Notes under the pieces: generated by a model
The model's database searches: none
Told to the model about the DNA's origin: nothing
The model's input: the letters and a program-made list of their open reading frames with translations, nothing else
Source of the DNA: Candidatus Azambacteria bacterium
GTDB lineage: Bacteria; Patescibacteriota; Minisyncoccia; GWC2-36-17; WO2-46-25
Direction of reading: 5' to 3'
Length of the DNA stretch: 42,309 nucleotides
NCBI GenBank assembly: GCA_016234725.1
Contig: JACRAK010000008.1
Span: 1 to 42,309, forward strand
Shown here: piece after piece, positions 26,826-36,174 of the stretch
Layout: each line of letters begins with the position of its first letter
How positions within the stretch are numbered: the stretch's first letter is position 1
Program-made: the position numbers and the translations under genes

Positions 26826-28271
26826 ATGGAAGCGCGCGATATAACGGAAAAACTGAAGAATCGAAGCACTGAAGAGATCGGCCTCATCGAAAAAGCGTTT
26901 CGCTTTGCGCAAGAAAAACACGAAAATGAGGTTCGCTATTCCGGCGAGCCGTATTTCACACACCCGTACGCCGTCGCCAAAACCCTTGCCGGCATGCATC
27001 TGGACACCAATACTATTATCGCCGGACTACTGCACGATGTATGCGAATCTGCTTCAGAAGAGGAAAAAGAGGCGCGCAAAAAAGAGATCGAAAAGAAATT
27101 CGGAAAAGATGTCGCGTTCCTCGTAGAAGGCGTCACGAAACTTGGGAAGCTCCGCGCGCACGGCGAAGAGCGGTATCTGGAGAATATGCGCAAAATGTTC
27201 CTCTCTATCGCGCAGGATGTCCGCGTCGTCCTCATCCGCCTGGCCGACCGCCTCCACAACATGCAAACGCTCGCCGCAGTCCCCCAGCACAAACAAAAGC
27301 GCATTGCCGACGAAACGCTTGAGATCTATGCGCCGCTTGCCGGCCGCCTCGGTATGGGAAAGCTGAGAGGCGAGCTCGAGGACCTTGCGTTCCCCTTTTC
27401 CTACCCGAAGGAATACGATGCGCTCATCGATAAAATAAAGGAACGGCGCGAGCATAAAGAGGTATACCTCGCAAAAGTAAAATACAAACTGGGAGAAGAA
27501 TTAAAAAAAGCGAGGGTTGCCGTGACGTCCATAGACGCCCGCGTAAAACATGTTTTCAGCTTATACCGAAAACTGCAAAAACATAATAACAATCTGGATG
27601 ACATCTATGACATCGTGGCGCTCCGCATCATCGTAAAAAATATCGAGGATTGTTATGCGGTGCTTGGCATCGTCCACAAGCTCTGGCGGCCGCTGCCGGG
27701 AAAGATAAAAGATTATATCGCCCTCCCGAAACCGAACGGCTACCAAAGTATTCATACTACGGTGTTTTGCGTCGACGGCGAGATCACCGAATTCCAGATA
27801 CGCACGGAAAAAATGCATGATGAAGCGGAGCACGGCATCGCGGCGCACTGGATCTATACGCACCAGGGAAAACCGAAGGCAGGCGGCGTGGTGAGTAAAA
27901 GCTTAAAATGGGTCGCGCAAATTCGGGAATGGCAAAAAGAGGCGGAGGGCACGAAAGAATTTTTGGAAAACCTGAAGATCGACGTGTTTAAAAACCGCAT
28001 CTTCGTCTTCACGCCCACCGGTGATGTCATCGACTTGCCCGATGGCGCAACGCCCGTTGACTTTGCCTACCTCGTGCACTCGGAGATCGGCAATCATTGC
28101 GCAGGCGCGAAAGTAAACAACAAGATGACATCGCTCGACCATCCGCTCAAAAACGGCGACAAATGCGAGATCATCGTCCAAAAAAGCAAAAAACCGTCCC
28201 AATCATGGCTTGCGTTCGTCAAAACGAACTACGCAAAAAGCAAGATCAAGGCGGCACTTGAGAAGAAATAG
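26826..28271 (+). CDS. rel: RelA/SpoT-family (p)ppGpp synthetase/hydrolase with HD, synthetase and TGS domains, no ACT
   Basis: THPYAVA, LLHDVCES, RLADRLHNMQTL, KIKDYIALPKPNGYQSIHTT, EFQIRTEKMHDEAEHGIAAHW, TGS DLPDGATPVDFAYLVHSEIG. Confidence 0.93.
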   Translation: MEARDITEKLKNRSTEEIGLIEKAFRFAQEKHENEVRYSGEPYFTHPYAVAKTLAGMHLDTNTIIAGLLHDVCESASEEEKEARKKEIEKKFGKDVAFLVEGVTKLGKLRAHGEERYLENMRKMFLSIAQDVRVVLIRLADRLHNMQTLAAVPQHKQKRIADETLEIYAPLAGRLGMGKLRGELEDLAFPFSYPKEYDALIDKIKERREHKEVYLAKVKYKLGEELKKARVAVTSIDARVKHVFSLYRKLQKHNNNLDDIYDIVALRIIVKNIEDCYAVLGIVHKLWRPLPGKIKDYIALPKPNGYQSIHTTVFCVDGEITEFQIRTEKMHDEAEHGIAAHWIYTHQGKPKAGGVVSKSLKWVAQIREWQKEAEGTKEFLENLKIDVFKNRIFVFTPTGDVIDLPDGATPVDFAYLVHSEIGNHCAGAKVNNKMTSLDHPLKNGDKCEIIVQKSKKPSQSWLAFVKTNYAKSKIKAALEKK

Positions 28272-28287
28272 GAGCAGCTTTGCATGC

Positions 28288-29103
28288 TCACTCGCGTGAT
28301 GCCTGCTCAAAATAGTGGAAGTCTATATCGAAACCAAGGTTTTCTTTGAAATATTCTTTCACCTCCTCATCGGATTTCAAATTAAGCCTGTTCTCACCAA
28401 GAAATAGATCAAAATAATTCTGTTTGAATTCATCTAATTTTTGATCGAAGCTCCCCTCTTCCTCAAGCGGCTTTATAAATACGTAGCCGTTCTTGGAAAA
28501 TATTTTCGTTCCCCCTTTAACGGATTCTTCATATTTTAAAAAGCCCTTTATGTCGCCGGCGCTGGGCATCAACCCCGCAACAAAACAATCTGGCAACTCC
28601 TCCTTATTTTCTAACGTGGATCGGGTTGGATGATAGTGTCCAAAATATTCCCCATCGAAAATAATGCTGCCGTTCCTTAATGTATCGCCTATACCGATAG
28701 AAATAAGATCATCGCTGTGCCTCGTGATTGAGATTTCAAATGCAGGATCACCATGAGAGAAATTTTCCATGATTGCCTGTAATTCATCCGGCAAAAACAC
28801 CTCTTTTGTAAAGAAAAGATTAACTTTCTCTCCACTATAATTGCTATACTGAGGCAAAACCCTCTCTATTTCTTCAATATTCGCAACGACAATCGGTTTC
28901 TCTACAGAATTCTCCGGCATATGGGCGAGCCATGCATCAAATCCATTTCGCTCCTCTTCAGAAGGCTCATATGTGTATATTTTTTCAATCACCGCGATCT
29001 TCTCTTCAGTAACATCCTCTCCCCCCTCCTCTTTGGTCTTTATCTCGTTCCTCATTCTCTGTATCTCCTCATCCCTTGCCTGCTTTTTTTCGAAATTTGG
29101 CAT
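28288..29103 (-). CDS. Hypothetical protein; possible JAB/MPN-like domain
   Basis: Contains FGHYHPT ... PSAGD, resembling a JAMM HxH...SxxD signature with a longer spacer. Tentative. Confidence 0.7.
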   Translation of the reverse strand: MPNFEKKQARDEEIQRMRNEIKTKEEGGEDVTEEKIAVIEKIYTYEPSEEERNGFDAWLAHMPENSVEKPIVVANIEEIERVLPQYSNYSGEKVNLFFTKEVFLPDELQAIMENFSHGDPAFEISITRHSDDLISIGIGDTLRNGSIIFDGEYFGHYHPTRSTLENKEELPDCFVAGLMPSAGDIKGFLKYEESVKGGTKIFSKNGYVFIKPLEEEGSFDQKLDEFKQNYFDLFLGENRLNLKSDEEVKEYFKENLGFDIDFHYFEQASRE

Positions 29104-29111
29104 TTCAGAAA

Positions 29112-30011
29112 TTATTTTTCAGTTATCTTTTTTACAATATTGCGCAAGTCCTCGTTCGAGAAATATTTTATGACGATCTTCCCGCCGTCGCTCACGTGCT
29201 TTCCCGGCTCGATCGTCACTTTCGTGCCAAGATGCGCCTCGAGCTTCACCACCATGTCTTTGGTAAGCGCATCAAGCGTCAGCGCCGACTTGCTCGGCGT
29301 GCTTTTGTATTTACGCGCCGCGACTTCCGCGTGACGGGCGGAAAGTTTTAATTCCTTTATCTCTTTCCACAGCTTCAGCCGCAATTCATCGGTCGGGAGC
29401 GCAAGGATCGCGCGCGCGTGATTTTCCGAAAGCACTTCGTTCTTGATATCTTCCTGGATCGGCTGGGGAAGCGTGAGCAACCGCATCGTATTCCCCACCG
29501 ACTGCCTGCTTTTGCCGATCTTTTTGCCGATGTCTTCTTGTTCCATGCCGTACTCATCCACAAGCCGCCGATATGCCTGCGCAAGCTCGATCGGGTTCAG
29601 GTTTTCGCGCTGAATGTTCTCAAGCACCGCAAGCCGCAAATTCTCCTGATCGGTCGGGATGTCTCGAATAAGCGCGGGGACCTCTTTCATCCCTGCTATT
29701 TTTGACGCGCGCCATCGTCGCTCGCCTGTCAGGATCTGGAAGCGTGGCGCGCTTTCGCTGTTTTGTACGCGCGACACGATGATCGGCTGCAACACGCCAT
29801 TCTCTTTTATCGATGTGGCAAGATCCTGCAACGCCTCGTCATTGAAGCTTTTGCGCGGCTGCAGAGGATTTGGCTGTATTTGGCTTACCGGAAGATAAAA
29901 CACCGTGTCCCGATGTTCCGAGGTCGCCGCAGGGATCATTTTTTCTCCTGCCGCGCCCGCTGCCGGTTGTTTTGGTTGAATAAGTGAAGAAAGCCCTCTC
30001 CCTAATGCCAT
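29112..30011 (-). CDS. parB: Chromosome partitioning protein ParB
   Basis: LRGLSSLI-type N-terminus, QIQPNPLQPRKSFNDEALQDLA, TGERRWRASKIAGM. Confidence 0.96.
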   Translation of the reverse strand: MALGRGLSSLIQPKQPAAGAAGEKMIPAATSEHRDTVFYLPVSQIQPNPLQPRKSFNDEALQDLATSIKENGVLQPIIVSRVQNSESAPRFQILTGERRWRASKIAGMKEVPALIRDIPTDQENLRLAVLENIQRENLNPIELAQAYRRLVDEYGMEQEDIGKKIGKSRQSVGNTMRLLTLPQPIQEDIKNEVLSENHARAILALPTDELRLKLWKEIKELKLSARHAEVAARKYKSTPSKSALTLDALTKDMVVKLEAHLGTKVTIEPGKHVSDGGKIVIKYFSNEDLRNIVKKITEK

Positions 30012-30078
30012 AGTATAAAGTTAAAAGTTTATAAAGTCCTTAAAGCCTATAAAGCAGGGAAGAATATTACTTTCGACT

Positions 30079-30849
30079 TTACAGACCTTTTACTTGTTCT
30101 ATTATTTCTTTTGCGAAATTTTTATATGCAAGCCCGCCTTGCGACCACCATTTATACTCCATGATCGTCTTGCCGTAACTGGGTGCTTCTGCCAAAGATA
30201 CGGAACGCGGGATCACTGACTCAAATACATGCGCGGGGAAATTCTTCCGCACCTCGTTCGCCACCTCCTGGGAAAGTTTGTTTCGTTTGTCGTACATCGT
30301 GAGCACCGCGCCCATGACCGATATCGTGGGGCTGATGTGCTCGCGCACCAGCTCGATCGTGCGCAACAGCTGTGAAAGCCCCTCAAGCGCGTAATACTCG
30401 CATTGCACCGGGATGATCACTTGCTGTGCCGCGACCAGCCCGTTGATCGTCAAAATACCAACAGACGGCGGACAATCAATAAGTACGAAATCGTAGTCCG
30501 ATGCGACCAATTGCACCACCTCAAAAAGCTTGAACTCGCGGGAAGACGCGCTGATGAGCTCCACCGCCGCGCCCGCAAGATCGATCGACGAAGGCAGAAT
30601 ATCAAGGTTCTCGATTTTCGTGTGAAGGATCGCTTCTTTCGGGTTAAGCCCCTCCGTGATGCAGTGGTACAAGCTCATTGTAGCATGCCCGTGCGGGAAA
30701 CCAAGTCCCGATGTGGCGTTTGCCTGCGGGTCGAGGTCTATCATGAGCACCTTCTGCCCGAGCGACGCAAGATACGCTCCCGTATTCACGGCGGTAGTGG
30801 TCTTTCCAACCCCTCCTTTTTGATTGCAAAACGCGATGGTGAGCGCCAT
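30079..30849 (-). CDS. parA: Chromosome partitioning ATPase ParA/Soj
   Basis: NQKGGVGKTTTAVNTGAYLA, DLDPQANATSGLG. Confidence 0.97.
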   Translation of the reverse strand: MALTIAFCNQKGGVGKTTTAVNTGAYLASLGQKVLMIDLDPQANATSGLGFPHGHATMSLYHCITEGLNPKEAILHTKIENLDILPSSIDLAGAAVELISASSREFKLFEVVQLVASDYDFVLIDCPPSVGILTINGLVAAQQVIIPVQCEYYALEGLSQLLRTIELVREHISPTISVMGAVLTMYDKRNKLSQEVANEVRKNFPAHVFESVIPRSVSLAEAPSYGKTIMEYKWWSQGGLAYKNFAKEIIEQVKGL

Positions 30850-30891
30850 TGATGATGATATGCTTCTTCACTATACCGTGAACAAGATGCG

Positions 30892-30920
30892 TTGACAACA
30901 CGCGGACAAATCAGTAATCT
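30892..30920 (+). promoter_or_regulatory. Promoter for tRNA-Leu
   Basis: TTGACA, 17-nt spacer, TAATCT. Confidence 0.75.
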
Positions 30921-30959
30921 AGAAGGAAGTTTTGGAGGAATTTTATTGAAAAGAGGTAT

Positions 30960-31043
30960 GCCCGGGTGGTGGAATGGCAGACACGCACGACTCAAAATCG
31001 TGTGCCGCAAGGCATGAGAGTTCGACTCTCTCCCCGGGCACCA
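30960..31043 (+). tRNA. tRNA-Leu (CAA)
   Basis: GCCCGGG/CCCGGGC acceptor, CACGA-CTCAAAA-TCGTG anticodon arm, long variable arm, TTCGA loop, encoded CCA. Confidence 0.95.
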
Positions 31044-31084
31044 ACGACGAACCGCACATTACAAACACAATACAAGGAGGAGAT

Positions 31085-31597
31085 ATGAAGATCGCAAGAA
31101 TTCTTATGGTGGCGGAGGCAAGCAGATCAGCGCCGGACGAACTGTCACTGCGCGTTGTGTTCCTCGATGATCCCCACAAAGATCATTCTCAAGAAGATGA
31201 AGCGTCTTTTCTGATATTGGACAAGAACACCGCTCGGCGCTATGGCATTCCGTATTCGCTTGATGCATTCGGAAAAGAGATCGTCTGCACGCTTACAAGT
31301 TGTCCGTACCCGCTCACCGAGCCGATCGAAAATAATATCCTCGTGCTTAAAGAGATCCGCGAAGAAAGAAGGAGCGGACATCACTGCACCACTTTCAGTA
31401 TTCCTCCTTTCCAAACAGAAACTGAAGAATGTTACACGCTAAAACTTGTAACCCCCGGCAAAGGCGGCTTGCAACACCGTTTGCCTCCGCGCCCTTTCTA
31501 CGAGCTCATTTTTGAGCTCACTAAGAAAGAATGCAGGGAGCACAAAAACCTTCCGCAGGATTCAGTATTCGCAGTCGAATTCCATCTCAAACCGTAA
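31085..31597 (+). CDS. Hypothetical protein (170 aa)
   Basis: Strong SD caaggaggagatATG; terminator downstream. Confidence 0.8.
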   Translation: MKIARILMVAEASRSAPDELSLRVVFLDDPHKDHSQEDEASFLILDKNTARRYGIPYSLDAFGKEIVCTLTSCPYPLTEPIENNILVLKEIREERRSGHHCTTFSIPPFQTETEECYTLKLVTPGKGGLQHRLPPRPFYELIFELTKKECREHKNLPQDSVFAVEFHLKP

Positions 31598-31610
31598 CTC
31601 CACGACATAC

Positions 31611-31645
31611 AAAAAAGGCGACCCATTCCATTGGGCCGCCTTTTT
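31611..31645. terminator. Intrinsic terminator
   Basis: AAAGGCGACCCA...TGGGCCGCCTTTTTATT. Confidence 0.75.
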
Positions 31646-31646
31646 A

Positions 31647-32054
31647 TTATACTACCGCGCTATGCGCTTTCTCCAGCTTTGCAATGCCATAGTGCTCAAG
31701 CCGGGCAAAAAATGTTTCGATGTCGCTTTGGTATCGCCGAAACACCTGATGCGGCAGACCATACAGAAGTTTTTCTTTGATCTCTTTCGCCGCTTCCTTC
31801 CACACGGGAACATCCAGCACGAGCGCGTCCGCCTGCGTGAATTTCTTCATCGCAAACAATAATTCCTTCGTGCGCTCAAGCACATCCTTGTTCGGATCTT
31901 CCCGCACGTACTCTCCGATGAGCGCGCCGATGATGATCTGCTTGGCATCATCGGACATACAGCACACATCTCTCACCGCGGTCGCGAAATGCTCTGCGAG
32001 GCGGCTTTCATCTCCTTGCTGATCAAAAAACTTCTTCTTTGCGTCGGTCTGCAT
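31647..32054 (-). CDS. Hypothetical protein (135 aa)
   Basis: Intact ORF, SD-like ggagagg upstream. Confidence 0.7.
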   Translation of the reverse strand: MQTDAKKKFFDQQGDESRLAEHFATAVRDVCCMSDDAKQIIIGALIGEYVREDPNKDVLERTKELLFAMKKFTQADALVLDVPVWKEAAKEIKEKLLYGLPHQVFRRYQSDIETFFARLEHYGIAKLEKAHSAVV

Positions 32055-32153
32055 ACGCCTCTCCTTTTTTTATGCGTGAAGTATTTTAAATTCAAAAGAA
32101 CTGTTCTCACACCATAGAGAAAAGCCGCTCAAAAGTCAACGGATCTTGTATAC

Positions 32154-32606
32154 TTATCCTCTTACCTCTTCTCCTCCGTTCGCTTCTTCGCTTTTTTCGC
32201 GCTTGATGACGCGCCAATGATAGAGATACAATGGCAACCCGACAAGGATAAACGAAAGCGCCGTCGCCGCCTCTCTCTGCCGCTGTGAAACGACAGGGTC
32301 AAACTGCTCCTGATTTTTCTTCCAATTCGCATACATAACAAGCCATTCCTGCATCGCTATCTTTTCGTCTTCGGTAAGGTTTTCTATCTTCCCCTCCTTC
32401 ACCGCCGTCTCAATGCGCTTCTCCGTAATGGCGGGCATCGGCGGTTGCTTGCTCCACATGCGCTGTTCTTCATCGGCCTTAGTGAACACCCACGCCTTGA
32501 GCCCCATATCTACGAATCGTACTCCCCCGATAACCACAAGCACCAGCCCGACCAGCGAGAACGTGTATAAATAAATTGTCCTGATGAGCGTATTTTTTTT
32601 GAACAT
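32154..32606 (-). CDS. Hypothetical membrane protein
   Basis: Two hydrophobic segments (YLYTFSLVGLVLVVIGGV; ATALSFILVGLPLYLYHW). Confidence 0.75.
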   Translation of the reverse strand: MFKKNTLIRTIYLYTFSLVGLVLVVIGGVRFVDMGLKAWVFTKADEEQRMWSKQPPMPAITEKRIETAVKEGKIENLTEDEKIAMQEWLVMYANWKKNQEQFDPVVSQRQREAATALSFILVGLPLYLYHWRVIKREKSEEANGGEEVRG

Positions 32607-32616
32607 AGTAGTTCCG

Positions 32617-35600
32617 CTAGATGATAATATTAATAAGCCGATCTGGTACGAATATTTTTTTACAGATCTCCTTTCCTTCGATATGTTTTTTTACATTTTC
32701 ACTTGCCGTCGCTTGCTGCATCGCTTCGCTTTCTGAAATGCCTTTTTGCACGCGGACCACATCCCGCACCTTGCCGTTTATCTGTATGACAAGATCAAAC
32801 ATATTCTCCACAACTAATTTCTTATCGAATTTCGGCCATGTCTGCGCGTGCACCGATCCTTTTTTCCCGAGTATTTCCCACATCTCTTCCGCAAGGAACG
32901 GAGCGAACGGCGCAAGCAACAACACAAACATTTGACAATTGATCTTTGACATTTGACTCTGCTTCTCCATTTCATTAAGCAATATCATCAATGCGCTGAT
33001 GGCGGTATTGAAATGGAAGTGCTCGATGTCTTCCGTCGCCTTTTTTATGGTTTTATGCACCGATCGCTCCAACTCACTGTTTTGGGATTTTGCCGGAGTA
33101 GCTTTCTTTATTCCTGCCGTCGCTCGAACTATCTTATGCACCCGCTCCAAAAAACGCACGATGCCAGCAATGCCCTGCGTGTCCCATGGCTTCGCGTCTT
33201 CAAGCGGTCCCATGAACATCTCATACATGCGCAACACATCCGCGCCATGCTGATCGACAATGGTGATCGGATTGATGACATTCCCTTTTGACTTCGACAT
33301 CTTTTGTTTATCCGGACCCAGGATAAGCCCCTGATTGATGAGCTTATGGAACGGTTCTTTTTTGGACACGATGCCGATATCATATAAAACCTTATGCCAG
33401 AACCGTGCGTACAACAAATGGAGTACCGCGTGCTCCGCGCCGCCCACATACACATCCACCGGCGACCAATATTTTTCCTTTTTCGGATCAACAAGCGCCT
33501 TCTTATTCTTCGGATCCATGAACCGCAGATAATACCAGCACGACCCCGCCCACTGAGGCATCGTATTCGTTTCCCGCCGCGCAGGACCGCCGCACCGCGG
33601 ACACTTCGTTTTCACCCATGTGTCTATTTTTGCAAGCGGCGACTCCCCTGTGCCGGACGGCTCATAGCTTTTTACGTTCGGCAATTTCACCGGCAATTGT
33701 TTTTCAGGCACCGCGATCCAGCCGGGATTCAGCAATTCTCCTTTGGAGAATGTGCTACTTTTGACTTTTGACTTTTGACTTTTGACTTCATCGGCGCAGC
33801 ATTCACAAAAAACAAGCGGGAACGGCTCACCCCAATACCGCTGCCGCGCAAAGATCCAATCATGCAATTTGTAATTCACCACTTCTTTTCCTTTCACGAA
33901 CCGCACGATCTCCGTGCGCGCAACAGCCGATGTCATGCCGGTGAACTTGCCTGAGCGGATGAGCACGCCATCATCCGTGAACGCTTTTTTCATGCGCGTC
34001 GCAGCCGCAAGCGCTTCCGGGAACTCATGCGTTCCCATGGCAAGGAACGTGAAATGCCCGCCATGCGGCAGCCATAACGGCTTCACTCCGAGCGCCTCCC
34101 CGAACAAACGCGCACTTTCCTTGATGCGGTCGATATCATCGTCAGCGACAATGATCTCAATATCATCCGCGAGCGTTCTCACGCTTGCATCGATATCGAA
34201 CGCGTAGAGCTCTTCCAGACGCGCCGTTTCTTCTCCCTTGAGCACTTTGCTTGGTGCGATCAAGATCAATTTTTTCACTTTCCTCTTGCGCTCGCCGAGC
34301 CACCGCATCAAAAATGAACATGCGGCGCTATGTCCGACCAGAATGCTCTGCTCCCCGACCGGCAGTTTTTCGAATTCTTTTTTCCATTCTTCATGCCGCG
34401 GCGCCCACGGCGTCGGCATGGACGGCGCGAATGTTTTGACGCCGCGCGCCTCCATTGTTTCTTTCAACCATGGCAGCCAATGACGCTCGTTATCAGGAAG
34501 ATACCCCGCTTCTTGCCGTCTGTCTTTTTGCGGAGAGCCGTGCACAATGATGCAATTTGCATCTGCGGAAACAACAACATCTTCTATCGGCAACCCATGC
34601 GCCTGTGCAAATGCAAAATCGCGCTCGTCATGCGCGGGCACCGCCATCACCGCTCCCGTACCGTATCCGCCAAGCACATAGTCGGCGACATACACGGGAA
34701 TCGCGCGCCCATTCGCGGGATTCACCGCCTTCACGCCCTCAAGCCGCACGCCGGTCTTCCCTTTTGCCTCTGCGGTACGCTCAAGATCGCTTTTATTTTT
34801 CGCCGCGACCACATACGCGCTTACCTCTTTATAATTCTCAATGCCTAAGATGTTTTCCTGCACCAGGGGATGCTCCGGCGCAAGCACCGCATATGTTGCG
34901 CCGTACAACGTATCTGCGCGCGTCGTAAACACCGAAACAGCGCTCGGAAACACCCTCCCCGTCTTCACCGCATCCCGCACGCCTTCAAACATCTCCACAA
35001 ACTCATCGTGCCCGTATTCTTTCGGCATCTCGTCCACGCTCTGCCATTTCAATTCATGCCCGGTATTGGCCGCAGGCTTCGCATTTTTCTTCTTCATGCG
35101 AAACACCAGCAAGGGAATGTTCCCTTTGCCTGCTTTAGGGTGGAAATATCCCAAAAAGCCGAGATATTCGACGTCGCGCGCGCCAAACCCCGCTTCTTCT
35201 TCGATCTCTCGCATCGCCGCTTGCACCATGTCCGTATCTTCGCGCTCTATTTTCCCCCCGGGAAAAAGCCACTTTCCTGCAAACGCGCCGCCCTTCCTCC
35301 GCTCAAGCAATGTTTCCCCTTTCTCATTGATGCACGCAAAAAGAACCTTATCTTGCTTCTCATGATACACGCGGAAATCAAGCTCCGCCCCTTCGGATCT
35401 CCCGATCCAATTGCGCTGCATCGATTTCAATTGCTCCGACCACTCCAACCCATCGAGATCTTTCAAAAGCCTATCGGCATACGTTGTGATCTTGAGCATC
35501 CATTGGCGCAGATTGCGGCGCTCCACCACCGTGCCGCACCGCTCACACACGCCATTCCCCACCACCTCTTCATTGGCAAGCGCCGTTTTGCATGACGGAC

Positions 35601-36075
35601 AAAAATTGATGGGCACTTCCGCTTCATAGGCAAGCCCGCGCTCGAACAGTTTCAAAAATATCCATTGCGTCCATCGGTAGTAATCAGGATCGGTCGTGTT
35701 GATCTCGCGCGCCCAGTCATACCCGAGCCCCACCGCATCCATTTGCTTCTTGAAATTCGCGACGTTCTTTTTTACCACCTTCGCGGGATGCACTTTATTC
35801 TTGATCGCGAAATTTTCCGCGGGCAGGCCGAATGCGTCCCACCCCATCGGATGCAGGACATTGTATCCCTGCATGCGCAAAAAGCGCGCGTAAATATCCG
35901 TCGCCACTTCCCCTTCCGTGTGCCCGACATGCAACCCCTCGCCGGACGGATACGGGAACATGTCCAACACGTATCGTTTTGGTTTTTTTGAGCCGTCCTG
36001 CGCCGCATAGAGCTTTTTGTTTTTCACCCATGCGCGCGCCCATTTCCGCGCCAGTTTTTTATGATCGTAGCTCAT
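32617..36075 (-). CDS. leuS: Leucyl-tRNA synthetase with inserted Nudix and RBBP9/YdeN-like hydrolase domains
   Basis: HVGH, KMSKS, NWIGRSEGAE, FTTRADTLYGATY, GTGAVMAVPAHDERD LeuRS motifs in one 1152-aa ORF; insert 1 GGKIEREDTDMVQAAMREIEEEAGF (Nudix-like), insert 2 ILVGHSAACS...VADDDID...HGGHF (alpha/beta hydrolase triad). Confidence 0.95.
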   Translation of the reverse strand: MSYDHKKLARKWARAWVKNKKLYAAQDGSKKPKRYVLDMFPYPSGEGLHVGHTEGEVATDIYARFLRMQGYNVLHPMGWDAFGLPAENFAIKNKVHPAKVVKKNVANFKKQMDAVGLGYDWAREINTTDPDYYRWTQWIFLKLFERGLAYEAEVPINFCPSCKTALANEEVVGNGVCERCGTVVERRNLRQWMLKITTYADRLLKDLDGLEWSEQLKSMQRNWIGRSEGAELDFRVYHEKQDKVLFACINEKGETLLERRKGGAFAGKWLFPGGKIEREDTDMVQAAMREIEEEAGFGARDVEYLGFLGYFHPKAGKGNIPLLVFRMKKKNAKPAANTGHELKWQSVDEMPKEYGHDEFVEMFEGVRDAVKTGRVFPSAVSVFTTRADTLYGATYAVLAPEHPLVQENILGIENYKEVSAYVVAAKNKSDLERTAEAKGKTGVRLEGVKAVNPANGRAIPVYVADYVLGGYGTGAVMAVPAHDERDFAFAQAHGLPIEDVVVSADANCIIVHGSPQKDRRQEAGYLPDNERHWLPWLKETMEARGVKTFAPSMPTPWAPRHEEWKKEFEKLPVGEQSILVGHSAACSFLMRWLGERKRKVKKLILIAPSKVLKGEETARLEELYAFDIDASVRTLADDIEIIVADDDIDRIKESARLFGEALGVKPLWLPHGGHFTFLAMGTHEFPEALAAATRMKKAFTDDGVLIRSGKFTGMTSAVARTEIVRFVKGKEVVNYKLHDWIFARQRYWGEPFPLVFCECCADEVKSQKSKVKSSTFSKGELLNPGWIAVPEKQLPVKLPNVKSYEPSGTGESPLAKIDTWVKTKCPRCGGPARRETNTMPQWAGSCWYYLRFMDPKNKKALVDPKKEKYWSPVDVYVGGAEHAVLHLLYARFWHKVLYDIGIVSKKEPFHKLINQGLILGPDKQKMSKSKGNVINPITIVDQHGADVLRMYEMFMGPLEDAKPWDTQGIAGIVRFLERVHKIVRATAGIKKATPAKSQNSELERSVHKTIKKATEDIEHFHFNTAISALMILLNEMEKQSQMSKINCQMFVLLLAPFAPFLAEEMWEILGKKGSVHAQTWPKFDKKLVVENMFDLVIQINGKVRDVVRVQKGISESEAMQQATASENVKKHIEGKEICKKIFVPDRLINIII

Positions 36076-36174
36076 GAATGATTAAAATAGCATAACACTT
36101 TACAAAAATTTTTCAAGCAAGCGAACTCATACATCGTCCTTGAACAATGCTTCGGTTTTTATTATAATAGCTTT

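Noticed and set aside
33756-33789. ACTTTTG tandem run as a CRISPR or intergenic satellite marking a leuS break
   Set aside because: It stays in frame within a continuous leuS ORF with LeuRS motifs on both sides.
32617-36075. leuS as a chimera created by misassembly
   Set aside because: The ORF is uninterrupted for 1152 codons and LeuRS motifs resume in the right order after each insert, so true insertions are more likely; still worth checking with read coverage.
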